Notes under the pieces: generated by a model | Told to the model about the DNA's origin: nothing | The model's input: only the letters and a program-made list of their open reading frames with translations | Database searches by the model: none | Part shown: positions 11,436 through 23,574 of the stretch, piece by piece | How positions within the stretch are numbered: the stretch's first letter is position 1 | How the letters are laid out: each line of letters begins with the position of its first letter | Made by a program: the position numbers and the translations under genes | Assembly (NCBI GenBank): GCA_035771175.1 | Contig: CM069598.1 | Coordinates: 9,822,668 to 9,886,667, forward strand | Length of the DNA stretch: 64,000 nucleotides | From: Paratinospora sagittata | Lineage: Eukaryota > Streptophyta > Magnoliopsida > Ranunculales > Menispermaceae | Reading direction: 5' to 3'

Positions 11436-13026
11436 ATGGGTGTTGGAGAGGATAGGATCAGTGATTTGCCCGACTCCATTCTTCATTACATCCTCTCTCT
11501 TCTCTCAACCAAGGAAGCTATTGGCACCAGCATTTTGTCAAAGAGATGGCAATGGTTGTGGACTTGTGTTCCGAATCTTGATTTTGAATTTAGTTCAGGA
11601 GATGGTTCTCCTAATCAAGATGAAGCGAGAAAGTTCTTGAAATATGTGGATGGAGTCTTCCTTCACCATTGCAAGTCATGTATCCGCAAGTTTGAATTGT
11701 CTTGTGATTCATCCTGTGATGAACTTAGTGTAATCTCTTGGATTTCGATTGTAGTCACTCAGAAGCTTCAGGAGCTTTATCTATATGCTTGTATAGAACG
11801 GCCACATTTGCTTCCTCTTAGTATTTATACTTGCGAATCGCTAACAAACCTGGAGATTTCAACATCTAGTAATTTCAAATTGCCCGCTTCAATTTCTCTT
11901 CCTCATCTTAAAAGCCTGTGCCTTATTTGTTCAATTTTTCCCGACGAATATACAACGAATCGACTCTTTTCCACCTCCCCTGTCCTTGAAGAATTGACTC
12001 TGTATAGTTGCAGATGGGTTAATCATAAGATTTTGTTAATTCCAGTTCCTTCCCTTAAGCATTTGAACTTAAAATATCCTTGTTTTGGAGAAGATGGAGA
12101 TAAATGTGATCGTGCAATCAAAATTTGTTCACCAAACCTGGAACACTTTGATTGCAATACAAAAATACTTCCAAGAGGATACATTCTAGGCGACATGCCA
12201 TCCCTAGAGTATGCAGAAATTTATACGGAGGAGATTATTCCTGTATTGACGGAGGAAGAAAGATGTGCTAGTGTAAGTATGCTATTCAAATGTTTGCATA
12301 ATGTAGAGGTTCTTCGCATAGCTGCTGACATCCTTAAGGTAAATAATTACTTGTTTAATTTATGTTCATGGCTGTCTTATAATTGTTCGTACAATTTAAA
12401 TTGTCTTTTTTACTTGTGCCTCGCGTTTGTGGATGACAATCCTATTGTGTTGTTGTTGCATTTCTTGGAAAGGTTCTCCCTCATGAAGACCTTGACGACG
12501 AACTTCCCATATTTCACAACGTAATTGACCTTACAGTTGTCAGGTTCTGTGATGGGAGAGATATTTTGAGCTTGCTACGAATTATGCCCAATCTTCAATC
12601 TCTTACCTATGACCAGGCAAGCCATTAGATAAATTATATATTGGTTTTTGAATTAATGACACAGTAAATGTCTCGTTGATTTCATTGATAATCTTTGATA
12701 GTTCGGTTCACATTCAGGCCACGGATGTCAGTGAAGAGGATTTAACAATAGATGTAACAGAAGCAATGCCTCAGTGTTTGCTATCAAGTCTCAAGAAAGT
12801 TATAATTGAGGAATACAATGGGTACGGGGGAGAGTTGTTCTTGATAAAGTTTCTGTTGAAGAATGCTCTAGCTTTGGAGAGCATGGTTATAACTAATGGA
12901 TGCTTTATGACAGAAGATCCATGTGAAGTAATGGAGGATTGGAAGCGCATTAATCAGCTTCCGAAAGGCTCATCAAGTTGTGATATAGAATTCTTTGAGA
13001 ATCCTTATCTTGATGACTCTGATTGA
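11436..13026 (+). CDS. F-box/LRR/FBD protein, intact
   Basis: I read three exons, 11436-12338, 12473-12616 and 12718-13026, giving 451 residues with phase-0 junctions. Residues 6-45 are an F-box (RISDLPDSILHYILSLL ... TSILSKRWQWLW). It is followed by leucine-rich repeat-like segments (LPASISLPHLKSLCL, LEELTLYSCRW, PSLKHLNL) and a C-terminal FBD domain (KKVIIEEYNGYGGELFLIKFLLKNALALESMVI). The family supplies the substrate-binding subunit of SCF E3 ubiquitin ligases: the F-box binds SKP1 and the repeats bind an unknown target. The start is the ATG of MGVGEDR because the paralogue at 15659 starts identically. Intron 1 is GT-AG (AAG|GTAAAT ... GGAAAG). Intron 2 has a GC donor (CCAG|GCAAGC) and an AG acceptor; no GT donor near that point keeps the frame. 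About 250 bases of upstream leader are shared with the 15659 copy. Confidence 0.88.
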
Positions 13027-13309
13027 TAGCTTGTAATATATTTCCTTAATTGCTTAGATCATATACCAGACTTTGAAAAGTATAACCTTCACTATATGCA
13101 AGTGTATTTTTTGTTCGCTTTACTGTTTGTGTTAGTCTGCTACTTGTTTGCTGTCATCCTTCACATTAAAATCTACGTAAAATGGTTGTTAGAATTTTAT
13201 TTGAATTTGAGGTAGAGATAAATGCTTAAATCCATTTACGACTTGGATACAGTTGTTTTATTTCTAAAGATTTACGGTTTTTGGTTTACAAAAAACCTGT
13301 AAATCTTGT

Positions 13310-14330
13310 TTGCTTAGAATTTTATTCCATTCATACAATCTCAATCTTAATTTGGAATACATGAAATTTCCTAATGAATGCTTGACCCAACAACTCTTTT
13401 CCAACTTCCCTGTTCTTGAAGAGTTGGTTTTGGAGCAGTGCGCAGCGGTGATCACAAGGTTTTGTCTATTTCACTCCCTTACCTTAAGTGCTAGACTCTA
13501 AAAGGGGTGGTCTTGGATAAACTAGATATTGATCTGACTATGCAATCAAGGTTTGCATGTCGAACATCATACGCCTAATCTGCAAAACTCACAACCTACT
13601 TAAGAGATTACATTCTATGCAATTTGCCATCTCTAACTTACTAGGAAGTTCATTCTGAGGGTTATCTTGCTCAATTGATATGAGAAGTGAAACAACATTG
13701 AGCATGTGAACTACTGAAAGATCTGTTTAATGTGAAGGTTTTTTGAGTATTTGTTGAAATCCTTCTGGTGTGTTTATTTGTCTATATGTTCCTGTTAATC
13801 TGGTTATTGTTAGAACCATCTAAAGTTTGGTTTACAACCATGTAAATCTGCATGCATGTATTCTCGTGTTTGATTTGTTCTTGCTTGTGTGTGCCTGTGT
13901 TTGTGTCCTATTCTGCAACAGTAGAACTCTGCAAGATACACTTGTTTGCGTGTGCATGCGCTTACATGGAATATTTCTTGTTCTTTCTTGCTAACCCTTT
14001 GATCCTATTGCTTTGTTGTCCTTGCTGCAAAGGCTTTGCCATATGAGGATCTTGTTAGCCATCTTCCAATAATATTTCTTTACTTAATCCATCTCACCCG
14101 GGCCCTTGCAAACAGTGAAGATGATTTAATGTCAGCAATGGTGCTTGTTATCATGTATGAAGAAGATCAAGATAAAAAGGAATATGGTGGAGACGAGAGC
14201 ACGATTATCATTTATGGAATTTGCATATTGGATGGTTCAAGGATAACAAGGTCGGCTTAGAAGCGTGTTCTGGCAATTCCTAAAAGCTCAATCTTGTGTT
14301 GTAGAGTTCTTGTGACTGTGGAACACATAT
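13310..14330 (+). pseudogene. decayed F-box/FBD gene copy
   Basis: Stretches in several frames match the LRR part of the neighbouring gene (YMKFPNECLTQQLFSNFPVLEEL, near 13360-13440). Further on come pieces of exon 2 after a CAAAG acceptor-like site (ALPYEDLVSHLPIIF, near 14035) and of the FBD exon (SEDDLMSAM near 14117, and a KRVLAIPKSS-like end near 14262). The F-box exon start is missing, and there are many frame breaks. It lies between the intact gene and the next copy in the same orientation, as expected for a dying tandem duplicate. Confidence 0.75.
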
Positions 14331-15380
14331 TTCTCTTCATTGTCTTTCATGCAGCAAAAAGAAGAAGAATAAGAACTGAAATAGGGAATTGGCAATAGGT
14401 ATTGTTTAGGCTGATCCTTGAATTCCAAGTACGCTTATTTTGAAGATCACCTCTCCTTCTCAATTAAGTATCACTAAAAGGTTGCAGAACTGAGAGCAAA
14501 TGCGTTTATTTAAAACAAATTTTAAAAAAGCGTACATTTTTCTTAAATGTTTTGAAAGTTGTGACTGGTCAAATTGTGCTCTCATTCTAAGGATTATGAT
14601 AGTTGTGTTACAAGTAATTACAATTATTTTTTGCTTATTTATTTATTGTTGCGAGGTTATTACAATTTTGTTATTATTATTATTATTAATTATCATAAAT
14701 TTTCATTGAAAAGAACTGTAAATATCATTTGTTGATATTCATTTTGGGTTGCCCAGCACGTTGAAGGATATTATCTCTTCTTTGGTAATTGAAACATCTG
14801 TGTGTGAGGTGCTCAGCACAAGGCATATGGTTGATGGTTTAAATTTAAAGATTATCCCCATACTAAGGACAGACATTTTACAAAGGAAAAAAATAAAACT
14901 TTTAAGACTTGCCTTTATGGTACATGTTGCATAGGCACCCACAAGTTGAATATGGGAGGAACAATATAAATTCGTTTATTTTTTTTAGAAACATGGCAAA
15001 CTATATTCTTATAAGTAACGCTAAAAGTATGTTAGGTATTAACATTATTTTTTATTACTAACATCTAACTTCTTTGGATATTAACGATATTATGTAATAC
15101 ACGTATTTTCTTAAAACATATTAAAGAGTTGGATAAATATTTCTTTTTTTTTTTAATATTTTCTTTTTTCAAACGGAAGTTTTAAGTCTCGCGCCAAGAA
15201 ACATGAATTCGCGCTTCACATCGTGGAGGAAAACAAGAGGGAAGAAATTGCAGAACAGGAAGCAAACCCTAGACACCAAACAGAGGAAAAAGGGCGGAAG
15301 AACAGAATGCTATCTCTAACCCATAAACTCAACCCAGTTGTCATTGCCTGTCGATTCCTTGCAATGATATGAACAGTGCA
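14331..15380. other. intergenic DNA, nothing coding seen
   Basis: AT-rich spacer between the decayed F-box copy and the next one. From about 15380 the sequence becomes recognisably similar to the leader of the gene at 11436 (GATCGACTGAAG, GGTTTGATTTGC, GATGGAATTT, AGAGACATAGCT), so the duplicated unit includes upstream sequence and probably the promoter. Confidence 0.6.
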
Positions 15381-15658
15381 TTGATCGACTGAAGAATTCT
15401 CTTGATCGGTTTGATTTGCAATTCTATTTTTTCTCTTTCTCGTGCTACTTATTTATGAGCGTTTCATATCAACTTTTATGGCGTTGATGGAATTTTTATA
15501 GAGTGGAAGAGACATAGCTCTATGAGTGGTTTCTATGAGATGATAGGTTTCTGAAAAAAAACATCAAGAATTCCATTCGTATTCTAATTTTTTTTCTCTA
15601 CTGATTTGAAGAACAGTGGGTTTGAAACAATAGGGCTTTCTTTTGTTGAGTCAAAATC

Positions 15659-17448
15659 ATGGGTGTTGGAGAGGATAGGATCAGTGATTTGCCCGACTCC
15701 ATTATTCATCACATCCTCTCTCTTCTCTCAACCAAGGAAGCTGTTGCCACCAGCATTTTATCAAAGAAATGGCAATCGTTGTGGACTTTTATTCCAAACC
15801 TTAATTTTGTCTATCATCCAGGATTTGTTTCTAATCCAGATAAAGCAAGAAAGTTCGTGGAATATGTCAGTACAGTCTTACGTCTTCATTGCAAGTGGAG
15901 TATACGCAATTTCAAACTCTCTTGTGATTCATCCTGTGATGGACATGAACTTAGTGTTAACTCTTGGATTTCGGCTGTAGTTTCTCAAAAACTTGAGGAA
16001 CTTCGTCTCAATGTTTCCATGAAAAAACCTAATGTACTTCCTTTCAGTATTTTTACTTGTGAATCGCTAACGGTGTTGCAAATATCGAAATCGGGTGGTT
16101 CAAGTTGCCCATTTCTATTTCTCTTCCTCATCTTAAAAGCCTTAACCTTTGTTCCGCAATTTTTCCCAATGAATGTACGTCCAATCAACTCTTTTTGAGC
16201 TTCCCTTTCCTTGAAGAGTTGACTCTCAGTGAGTGCATATGGGTTAACCTTGAGATTTTGTTAATTTCAATCCCTACCCTAAAGCACTTGAAATTAGTAT
16301 CTCCTAGCTTTGGAGAAGAAGGAGATACATTTGATTGTGCAATTAAGATTTGTTCGCCAAACCTGGTACGCTTCATCTGCTATACGAAAATACTTCCAAG
16401 AGGATTCGATCTATGTAACATGCCATTCCTAGTGTATGCAGAAATTTTTACGGAGGAGTCAATCCAGTATTAATTGAGGAAGAAAGATATGATAGTGTAA
16501 GTATGCTATTCAAAGGTCTCTATAATGTAAAGGTTCTTAGCGTAGCCGCTGACATCCTTAACGTATGATTACTTATTTAATATATGTTCATAGTTATCTT
16601 ATAATTGTTTCGAACAAATTTTGATTGTGTTTTGTTTACCTCTGCCTCAAATACTAACCCTTCAATCCTGTTATGTTGTTGCAATTTTTTGGAAAGGTTC
16701 TCCCTCATGAAGATCTTGAGAGCGAACTTCCAATATTTCACAACTTAATCAACCTTACAATTGTCAGTTACTGTGATGGGAGAGATATTTTGAGCCTGCT
16801 TCGAATTATACCCAATCTTCAAAATCTTACCTGTCACCAGGCAAGTCATTAGATAAATCAAATTTTGGTTTTTTTTTTATTATTGAGTGAGGTTGCATTT
16901 GGTTTATGATTCAAATAGAGTTTTATGTACCCAAAAATTTGGAAACACAGAAAACGTGTTTGGCTTGTTGAAACCCGAAAATAATTTTCTGAAATTTACA
17001 AAGATAACATGCTGTTTTCAAGAAATGACAAAATGTTGTTTTTTTAGTTTTCATTTTTGGGTTGAATTTTAGTTTTCGGATCACAAACCAAATGCAGCCT
17101 AAATGTCTCGTCGATAATCTTTGACACATTCAGACTGATGCGGATAGTGAAGAGGATTTAACAATAGATATAACTGAAGCAATGCCTCAATGTTTGCTGT
17201 TAAGTCTCGAGAAAGTGAAAATTGAGGAATACAATGGGTTTGAGGGGGAGTTGTACTTGATAAAGTTCCTGTTGAAGAATGCTCTAGCTTTGGAGAGCAT
17301 GGTTATCACTAATGGGTGCAATATGACCCAAGATCCAAGCGAAGTAATGGAGTATTGGAAGTGCATTTATCAACTTCCTAAAGGCTCTTCGAGTTGTGAT
17401 GTAGAATTAATTGAGTATCCTTATCTCGACGACTCTGAATCTGAATAA
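15659..17448 (+). pseudogene. F-box/LRR/FBD gene with two 1-base deletions
   Basis: This is a close paralogue of 11436-13026, with corresponding exons at 15659-16562, 16697-16840 and 17134-17448. The F-box is intact (MGVGEDRISDLPDSIIHHI ... SILSKKWQSLW). Against the paralogue, one base is missing near 16098-16102 and another near 16464. The first shifts the frame so that translation stops at 16198, giving a 179-residue F-box-only protein. The second would end the LRR frame at 16473. Exons 2 and 3 remain open and the FBD domain (EEYNGFEGELYLIKFLLKNALALES) is intact. Exon 2 is again followed by a GC-type donor, CCAG|GCAAGT. Intron 2 is longer than in the paralogue because it holds a small transposon (16890-17100). 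A sequencing or assembly error is less likely because two separate sites are affected. A truncated F-box product is conceivable. Confidence 0.85.
16890..17100. mobile_element. small terminal-inverted-repeat element (MITE) in intron 2
   Basis: The intron gains about 211 bases relative to the paralogous intron at 12617-12717. The insert begins AGGTTGCATTTGGTTTATGA and ends with the near-complement TCACAAACCAAATGCAGCCT, about 20 of 23 terminal bases pairing. It encodes nothing. I could not see a clean target duplication. A more diverged relative seems to lie downstream at about 17690-17845. Confidence 0.75.
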
Positions 17449-17689
17449 TAGCCTGTTAGCTTACAATGGTGAGTGAATTGCTTAGATGATGTACTAAATT
17501 TTGAAGGTGTAACCTTCACTTAATGCAAGTGCTTTCTGGTTCAGTTTACAGTTTGTGTTATTCTCTAATTGTTTGTTGTCATCCTTCATATTTGATGTTA
17601 CAAGGCTGTCATGTGGATATTGTTTTTTAAACTCCTGCATTAAAAACAAATTCTTTTTTTTTATTTTAATCTCACTCAGGCCAAGTGCT

Positions 17690-17845
17690 TTGGGTGTGTG
17701 TAATCAAAAATTTGAAAACAAGGAAAATGTATCTGGTTAGTCGCACTCAAAAACAGTTTTTGAGAAATCAATCTATTTTTGAAGAACAATAACATCATTT
17801 TCTGAATTTTCTATTTCGGATTGTATTTTGGTTTGTGAATGACTA
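17690..17845. repeat. probable diverged second copy of the same MITE
   Basis: Words in the same order as in the element at 16890-17100 (CAAAAATTTGAAAACA, GGAAAATGTATCTGG, and TTTTGGTTTGTGA near the end) suggest an older copy just 3' of the broken F-box gene. The ends are too diverged to fix exactly. Confidence 0.45.
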
Positions 17846-18111
17846 ATCTTCTTTTTGGAAAACTGTAAAATAATAAGTATAAATTCCAATGGTTCCCACG
17901 CTAAGAAGTATGAATTTCTTTTTTGTGATTTGATGCAAATTCTCATTCCTTTTAGTAGAGATGGTAGGTTTCTAGTTTGAAATTTGAATACTCAATTCTT
18001 GTTCTTTGTTTCTAGTGATTTGAAGAACAACAAGGTTGAAATAACAAAGCTTTTATTGTTTCTGCTATTACATGTAAGATTTCTGGAAGCTTGTTTGGGT
18101 TAAAAAGCAAA

Positions 18112-18280
18112 ATGGGAAACGGAGAGGATAGGAGGATCAGCATATTGCCCGAATCCGTTCATCATTATATCCTCTCTTTTCTTCCAACCAAGCAAGCCGT
18201 GAGCACCTGCATTTTGTCAAAGAGATGGAGTGCATTATAGACATCTCTTCCAAACCTTTGATTCACCTTGGTGTTCAAGG
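18112..18280 (+). pseudogene. F-box-only fragment
   Basis: An ATG opens a frame that matches the F-box start of the neighbours (MGNGEDRRISILPESVHHYI ... CILSKRWSAL). It is interrupted by a TAG where the paralogues have the tryptophan of RWQWLW, and by another stop soon after. Nothing of the LRR or FBD region follows. The upstream leader (GATTTGAAGAACAACAAGG) is also related to that of the other copies, so this is a truncated tandem duplicate. Confidence 0.85.
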
Positions 18281-18389
18281 TAAGATTCACCTTTCTAGAA
18301 GTGTGGAGCAAAAAAAAAAATTACAAAGCATAAAAAGTACGTTCACTTTCTAGAAGTGTGGAGCTAAGATTCACCTCGGTGTCTCTGCA

Positions 18390-21150
18390 TTTTCCACAGA
18401 TATTTATTTTATCCCTCAAAATTGAATGAAAAGCATGATATGTGATAATCTAACTTATCATATTTGTAAAAGAATTTTTTTTTTTTTTTTTGAAAGTCAA
18501 CAAAGAAACATTTTGGAGGATTTCCTCCTCAAGATCATACAAAATACAAGGAATGTCTTCTGGGCGGATACATTGATTTTCAATAGAAAAACTATAATCT
18601 ACTTAGTCTATGAGCTGATTCATTGGCACTCATTGTAATGGGTTTTATTACAATATTGATTTTCATAACTTATTCCGATTTATCCTAATTAAAAATGGTA
18701 GCTAAAAGGAATAATTATATGGTATTTGTTAACTTTACTTTTTGTTTAACAGCATAGTAAAAAAAATAAAAAAAATATAATTTCTAACTACAGATTCATA
18801 ATTATTATATTATTTATAATATATTTATTTAATAATTAAAAATATGTAATGACACTTAAAATTATAGTTTTTAGTTAGATTATTTATTTAAAAATAAATA
18901 AAATAAAAAATATTATATGGTTAAAAATCTTTGGCTTATTTATTAAAAAAAGAGATGTAGTTAACGGAATCAAATATGTCTCGAGATCATCACAAAATGT
19001 TGTCGAACTAGGTTTTAATTATGAACACAAAAAAGAGGAATACCGTGCTGCTTTTGGAATGCGACGGGAGAGGGAAATAAGAAGAAAAATTAAGGAGTGA
19101 AAGTTCATCGTCAAGATTTCCAAGGAGATAAAATTGAGGTAAAGTATTTGATTTCTCAATTTATTTTCTTAGATTTAAGTTTCTAATGAATTTTAGATTC
19201 ATTTTATTGAAGTTCTAAACCTAGGAGTAACACAAACTCGAAACTTTAAGAACTTTTTAGATTGGAGTTCTTGATCTGAGAAAAAATGACATTCGTATGT
19301 TAAAGGTATGCTTTTGTGATCGTAACTCAAACCCTAGAGAGTAAGGATGTGAATCCACCGAGCGTTTGGAAAATCTTGAATTGGTAAAATTAACTGTGTG
19401 AGCTCGAGGAATTGGGAAGAGAATTGTAAGGAACTTGAAATTGGTCGCTCTCTAATTGATTACTTGTGCCAGTACTTGAATTTTCATGAATAATTGACGA
19501 TGATTATGTTACGATCATATTTTCTTAAATTATATACTATGTTTTTATGTTATTTTTATTTAGTTGAATAAATACAAGTAGTTAGGGTAGTTTGTTACCA
19601 TTACAACCATGTTAGTAGAACATGGGTGAATGTGTAGAGAAAATGGATTATGTATCCTAGTTTTTAGGATTTAGGTGTGCTGTAAATTCCTATTTAAAGA
19701 GAGTGAATTAATGGAAAGAGGAGCAGAATATTGTTGACAAGGTCATGTTTGATCTTTGTGAGGTTTCGGTTCACTCGAATGAACCATTTGGAGGTATTGG
19801 CTCCCTCATTTGAACCAATTATCTCTCTTTCTTCTTTTTCATTTTATGTTTTTTAGATTCAGAAAATGGGTTCGTATCACAGATTATTTGATGACATGGA
19901 TGAATTTTTTGATATGGATTTTGTGGGGTTTTGAGTATTGTCATTTTGTTATGACTTTATTGAATGCATTTTATTAATTTCCGGTGAATTAATGACATTT
20001 TACTGATGAATAAATGATTGATTGAGTCATGTAATGGCATGACCTGCATTTCGTTTGCAATATGAATTTTATTTTGAAATACATGGATATATACACTTAA
20101 TGAAAACACTTTTGATGATATAGAAAATAATCATAATATTAGTAATTGACTTGTGAAAATCCATGAGGAATTTTATCAGAATATTTGTCAAGCATGGGAC
20201 ATGGATGTATTAGGAGTAAGTTACAATTATTTTAGGATTTTAACATTCATTAGGTGTTATCGAGATAGGTTGTCTATGGAAGATGGGGCGTGAGCCTCAC
20301 ATTATTATTTTTTTTTGAAAGAAATATACAGAAACTAAGAAAATAAAAATAAAACTGAAAAAATTCAAACATTGTTAATAAATGAAGACACATATGGTAA
20401 AAAGCAATTATGAACTCTTTTTTATATATTTGAGTGACAATGCTGAGCACTTGATCCTATAAACTTATGTTTGGCATGTTCTGACGGTCATGGTGCTGCT
20501 ACGGATTGTTATTCTGTACAACAAAATGCTAACTTCTTCTTCAACCTAAGCAAGTACTCCTTGTAGTTTTTTTGTTTTTGCAGAACACTTGTAGCAGAGT
20601 TTTTATTTCTATTTTTATTTTTTATTTTTAGTTCATACTAATTGCAGAAATAAATGGATATGCCTCTAAATGGAAAGTATAACATTGACCATGATCAACA
20701 CTTTTAAAGATGAAGTTTTTTGTTATATAATAATTATTTGGATTTATCAAACTTTCATAATCACTAAAATTCCATATTGTAATAACAAGAGGACAAATTT
20801 CATCTTTAACATGAATCTACCTGAGGTTTAACCCAAACCATACACTTACGAGTCACTTCATGAATGTTTGAAGGTTTCGGGTGTATTGATCATGTTGTCC
20901 TTAATCTTCATTTGTGGCTCCAAGTATGTTAACAGCTGCTTCAAGAACATGATAATCATATGTTTTATTTACTTATTGATCAATGAAATGGTATATTGAT
21001 AATTTGATACAGGAGTGGCTTTGGGATTTTAATTCCCTTCATTGACTATTTGGATTGTTGGTAATTTTTTTTTGGGTCATGTAATATTTTCATAATTGTT
21101 TGTACGCAACACTGATTTCCAATTAACCTTTGTTCATTTTTTTCTTTTTT
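18390..21150. other. intergenic DNA, no gene recognised
   Basis: This spacer of about 2.8 kb separates the F-box fragment from the last F-box gene. Open frames are short and match nothing I know. Base composition at 18960-20260 is a little less AT-rich than around it, but I found no domain, splice structure or repeat ends there. Just before it, a short direct duplication containing TTTCTAGAAGTGTGGAGC occurs at about 18289 and 18346. Confidence 0.55.
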
Positions 21151-21179
21151 GGAGGAGGCCCATAAAAATACCTTGACTC

Positions 21180-22677
21180 ATGGAAGCATCATGGTTTCAA
21201 AGGCAGAGTTGTCACTGCATCAGTGATTTACCTGACAGCATCATTCATCATATTCTTTCTTTTCTTCCGATAAAAGATGTCATTCGAACCAGCTTTGTAT
21301 CGAAAAGATGGAGATATCTATGGACTTCTGTCCCTAATCTTGATTTCGATGGCCTTGTTTTTGCTCCTAAGATTAAATTTATGAGATTTGTGGATTCAGT
21401 GTTACTTCATCGCAGTGATTCTGCAATACAAAAATTTTCTCTTAGATTTGGAAATTATTATTGTAATAGTTCTCATGTGCAGACATGGATTCTTACCGCA
21501 GTAAGCAACAATGTTCGCGAACTCAGTGTTGCATCCCATACGGAAGAGCCCTTTGAGTTACCTGTTTGCATGTTTACCTGCAGATCATTGATGGTATTGA
21601 CATTAAACTTATACAATTCTATCCTCAACCTCCCATCTTCCATTTATCTACCATTCCTCAAGACCCTTCGCCTTACCTCAATAGCATTTATAGACGACAA
21701 CTTGATACAAGTTTTGTCAAATTGTCCAGTGCTTGAGAATGTACACTTGGAAGATTGCTCAATCGGGGATCAAATGACTCTTAACATTTCCTCGCCATCC
21801 CTTCGAAGATTGACCATTGATGGTCCCCCAAAGGATGTAAATTTGTACTATGGTTTTGTTAAGAATGGAATCAGGGTTTTTGCACCTAAATTGTTGTTAT
21901 TTAGATATTCAACCTACTTCGCACAAAGTGTACTATTGGAAAATGTGTTATCGTTAGTCCAAGCCTCCATTAGCCTCAACTTTGATTGGGACAAAAGGGA
22001 GCAAGTATGTGGTCAGCATCTGAGTAATTTCCTGGGAGGTGGTCTTTCAAATGTGAAGGTTTTAACACTATCTTCAGCAACTATTGGGGTATGTTTTTCT
22101 ATTACTGTTTCACTAATAAAATTCATAATTGTGTTTCGGTTCTAGTAAATTATGGATGCGAATGAGTTCAATTGATTTTTTTTTTTTGTCTTTTGTTCAA
22201 ATAGCTTCTCTCTGCAGCTTCCGATTTGCTACGACTCCCTACATTCTCCAGACTGATCCATTTAAATGTGTCAACTGCTGTTAGTAACGACTACATTCGT
22301 GCAGTAACTTGCTTCCTCTTTAATGCCCCCAACTTGGAGTTTCTTTCTATAAGCATTTCTCATCGTCAGGTAAAGCTGCAAAAAATATTAGTCTAGTCTT
22401 GCTTATTAGTTAATTTGATTGATTACTTTCACAATCCACCGTGTGAACGACGTCTTCAAGGGTTTTTTTCCTAATCAATATCTATGTTTAAAACTTCTGG
22501 CAGCGCTGGTTTGACAAAGAATGTTTTGAACCAGAAAAAGCTCCTTTTGAGTGTGCCCTTAATCATCTCAAGATTGTCAAGATCAACGGGCTAATGGGAG
22601 ACGAAAATGAACTTGTTTTTGTTAAATATTTGCTAAAGCATGCAAGCGCCTTAGAGAGGATGGTTATCGTGTTCTAA
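21180..22677 (+). CDS. F-box/LRR/FBD-like protein, diverged paralogue
   Basis: Three exons, 21180-22088, 22205-22369 and 22504-22677, join in phase 0 to encode 415 residues. The F-box is at residues about 14-55 (CISDLPDSIIHHILSFLPIKDVIRTSFVSKRWRYLW). LRR-like repeats follow (LPSSIYLPFLKTLRL, LSNCPVLENVHLEDC, SPSLRRLTI), ending with an FBD-type region (LNHLKIVKINGLMGDENELVFVKYLLKHASALERMVI). It probably acts as a substrate adaptor of an SCF ubiquitin ligase. Splice sites are conventional: TTGGG|GTATGT, AAATAG|CTT, CGTCAG|GTAAAG and GGCAG|CGC. The protein ends right after the FBD helix, without the PKGS tail of the other copies. It lacks the close nucleotide similarity that links the upstream copies, so it is an older member. 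Confidence 0.87.
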
Positions 22678-23570
22678 GCAGTTATCAGTAAACTCACCAC
22701 TTCAAATGAAGATCAAAGACAACATATTAATGCATCCCAAAGCCTCAACAAGTAGTGAAGTCAGTTGTGAGTCTATGAATTGTTTGTAACTTTCACTAAT
22801 TCATGTGAAATTGGAAATTTTTCCACTATTGAGAGCCACTTAACAGGAATATTTTCATTTTCTTTGTGGCACAAAACTAAGACAACTCTGCACCATCTGT
22901 CCTCTTAAAAAAAATCATATGTAGTAGTTTAGGCTATGGATCTTCATTTGCTTGAGTGAAAATGTAATATATTGCATTACCTGAGGATGGTAGCATAATT
23001 GAAAAATAAGAAAAAAAAATAGAGAAGGATGAAAAAGGTTAAGATAAAATTGAGAAAAAAAAAGCTGTGATCAATGTAAAATGAAGAAAGTAGAAAACAT
23101 GTAGCGCAAAAAAAGAAAGAAAGTAGAAAACATAATAAAGAAGGAAAGAAAAATTAAATAATTATATTTGTATATTAAATTTATAATACAAAAACTAAGT
23201 TTTAAAGTAAAGACACCTCCCTCCTATTATAATAAAGTCGGGTTATGCTCTCCCAACCTCGGCTTGAATGTCTTATTTATATATATATATGCATGTTAAT
23301 ATAATGTAATAGAAATAGACCCAAAAAAAAAATAATAATAATAACAAGGTTTTAAACTCTTAAGAGCAAGTTAGAAGAAAGAGTGGCAACATGTATAACT
23401 ATTTAAGATTTTTTATTTTTTATTTTTAGAGCAGCATGATAGTCCTCATTAATGAATTATCTACATTCCACTCTACCTATTTTATGTAATTTGTTAAATA
23501 CTCTCGACTGAAATTACTAAAATAACATTTTTTTTTTAAATGATCATGAAGAGGTCGGCCATGGTCGGAG
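22678..23570. other. intergenic DNA, nothing recognised
   Basis: AT-rich spacer with A-rich low-complexity runs near 23000-23160 and a short (TA)n at about 23279. No gene is seen. Confidence 0.6.
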
Positions 23571-23574
23571 GACC

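Noticed and set aside
22089..22145. C-terminal extension of the 21180 F-box frame
   Set aside because: It is read-through into intron 1; the GT donor at 22089 and the next exon give the proper continuation.
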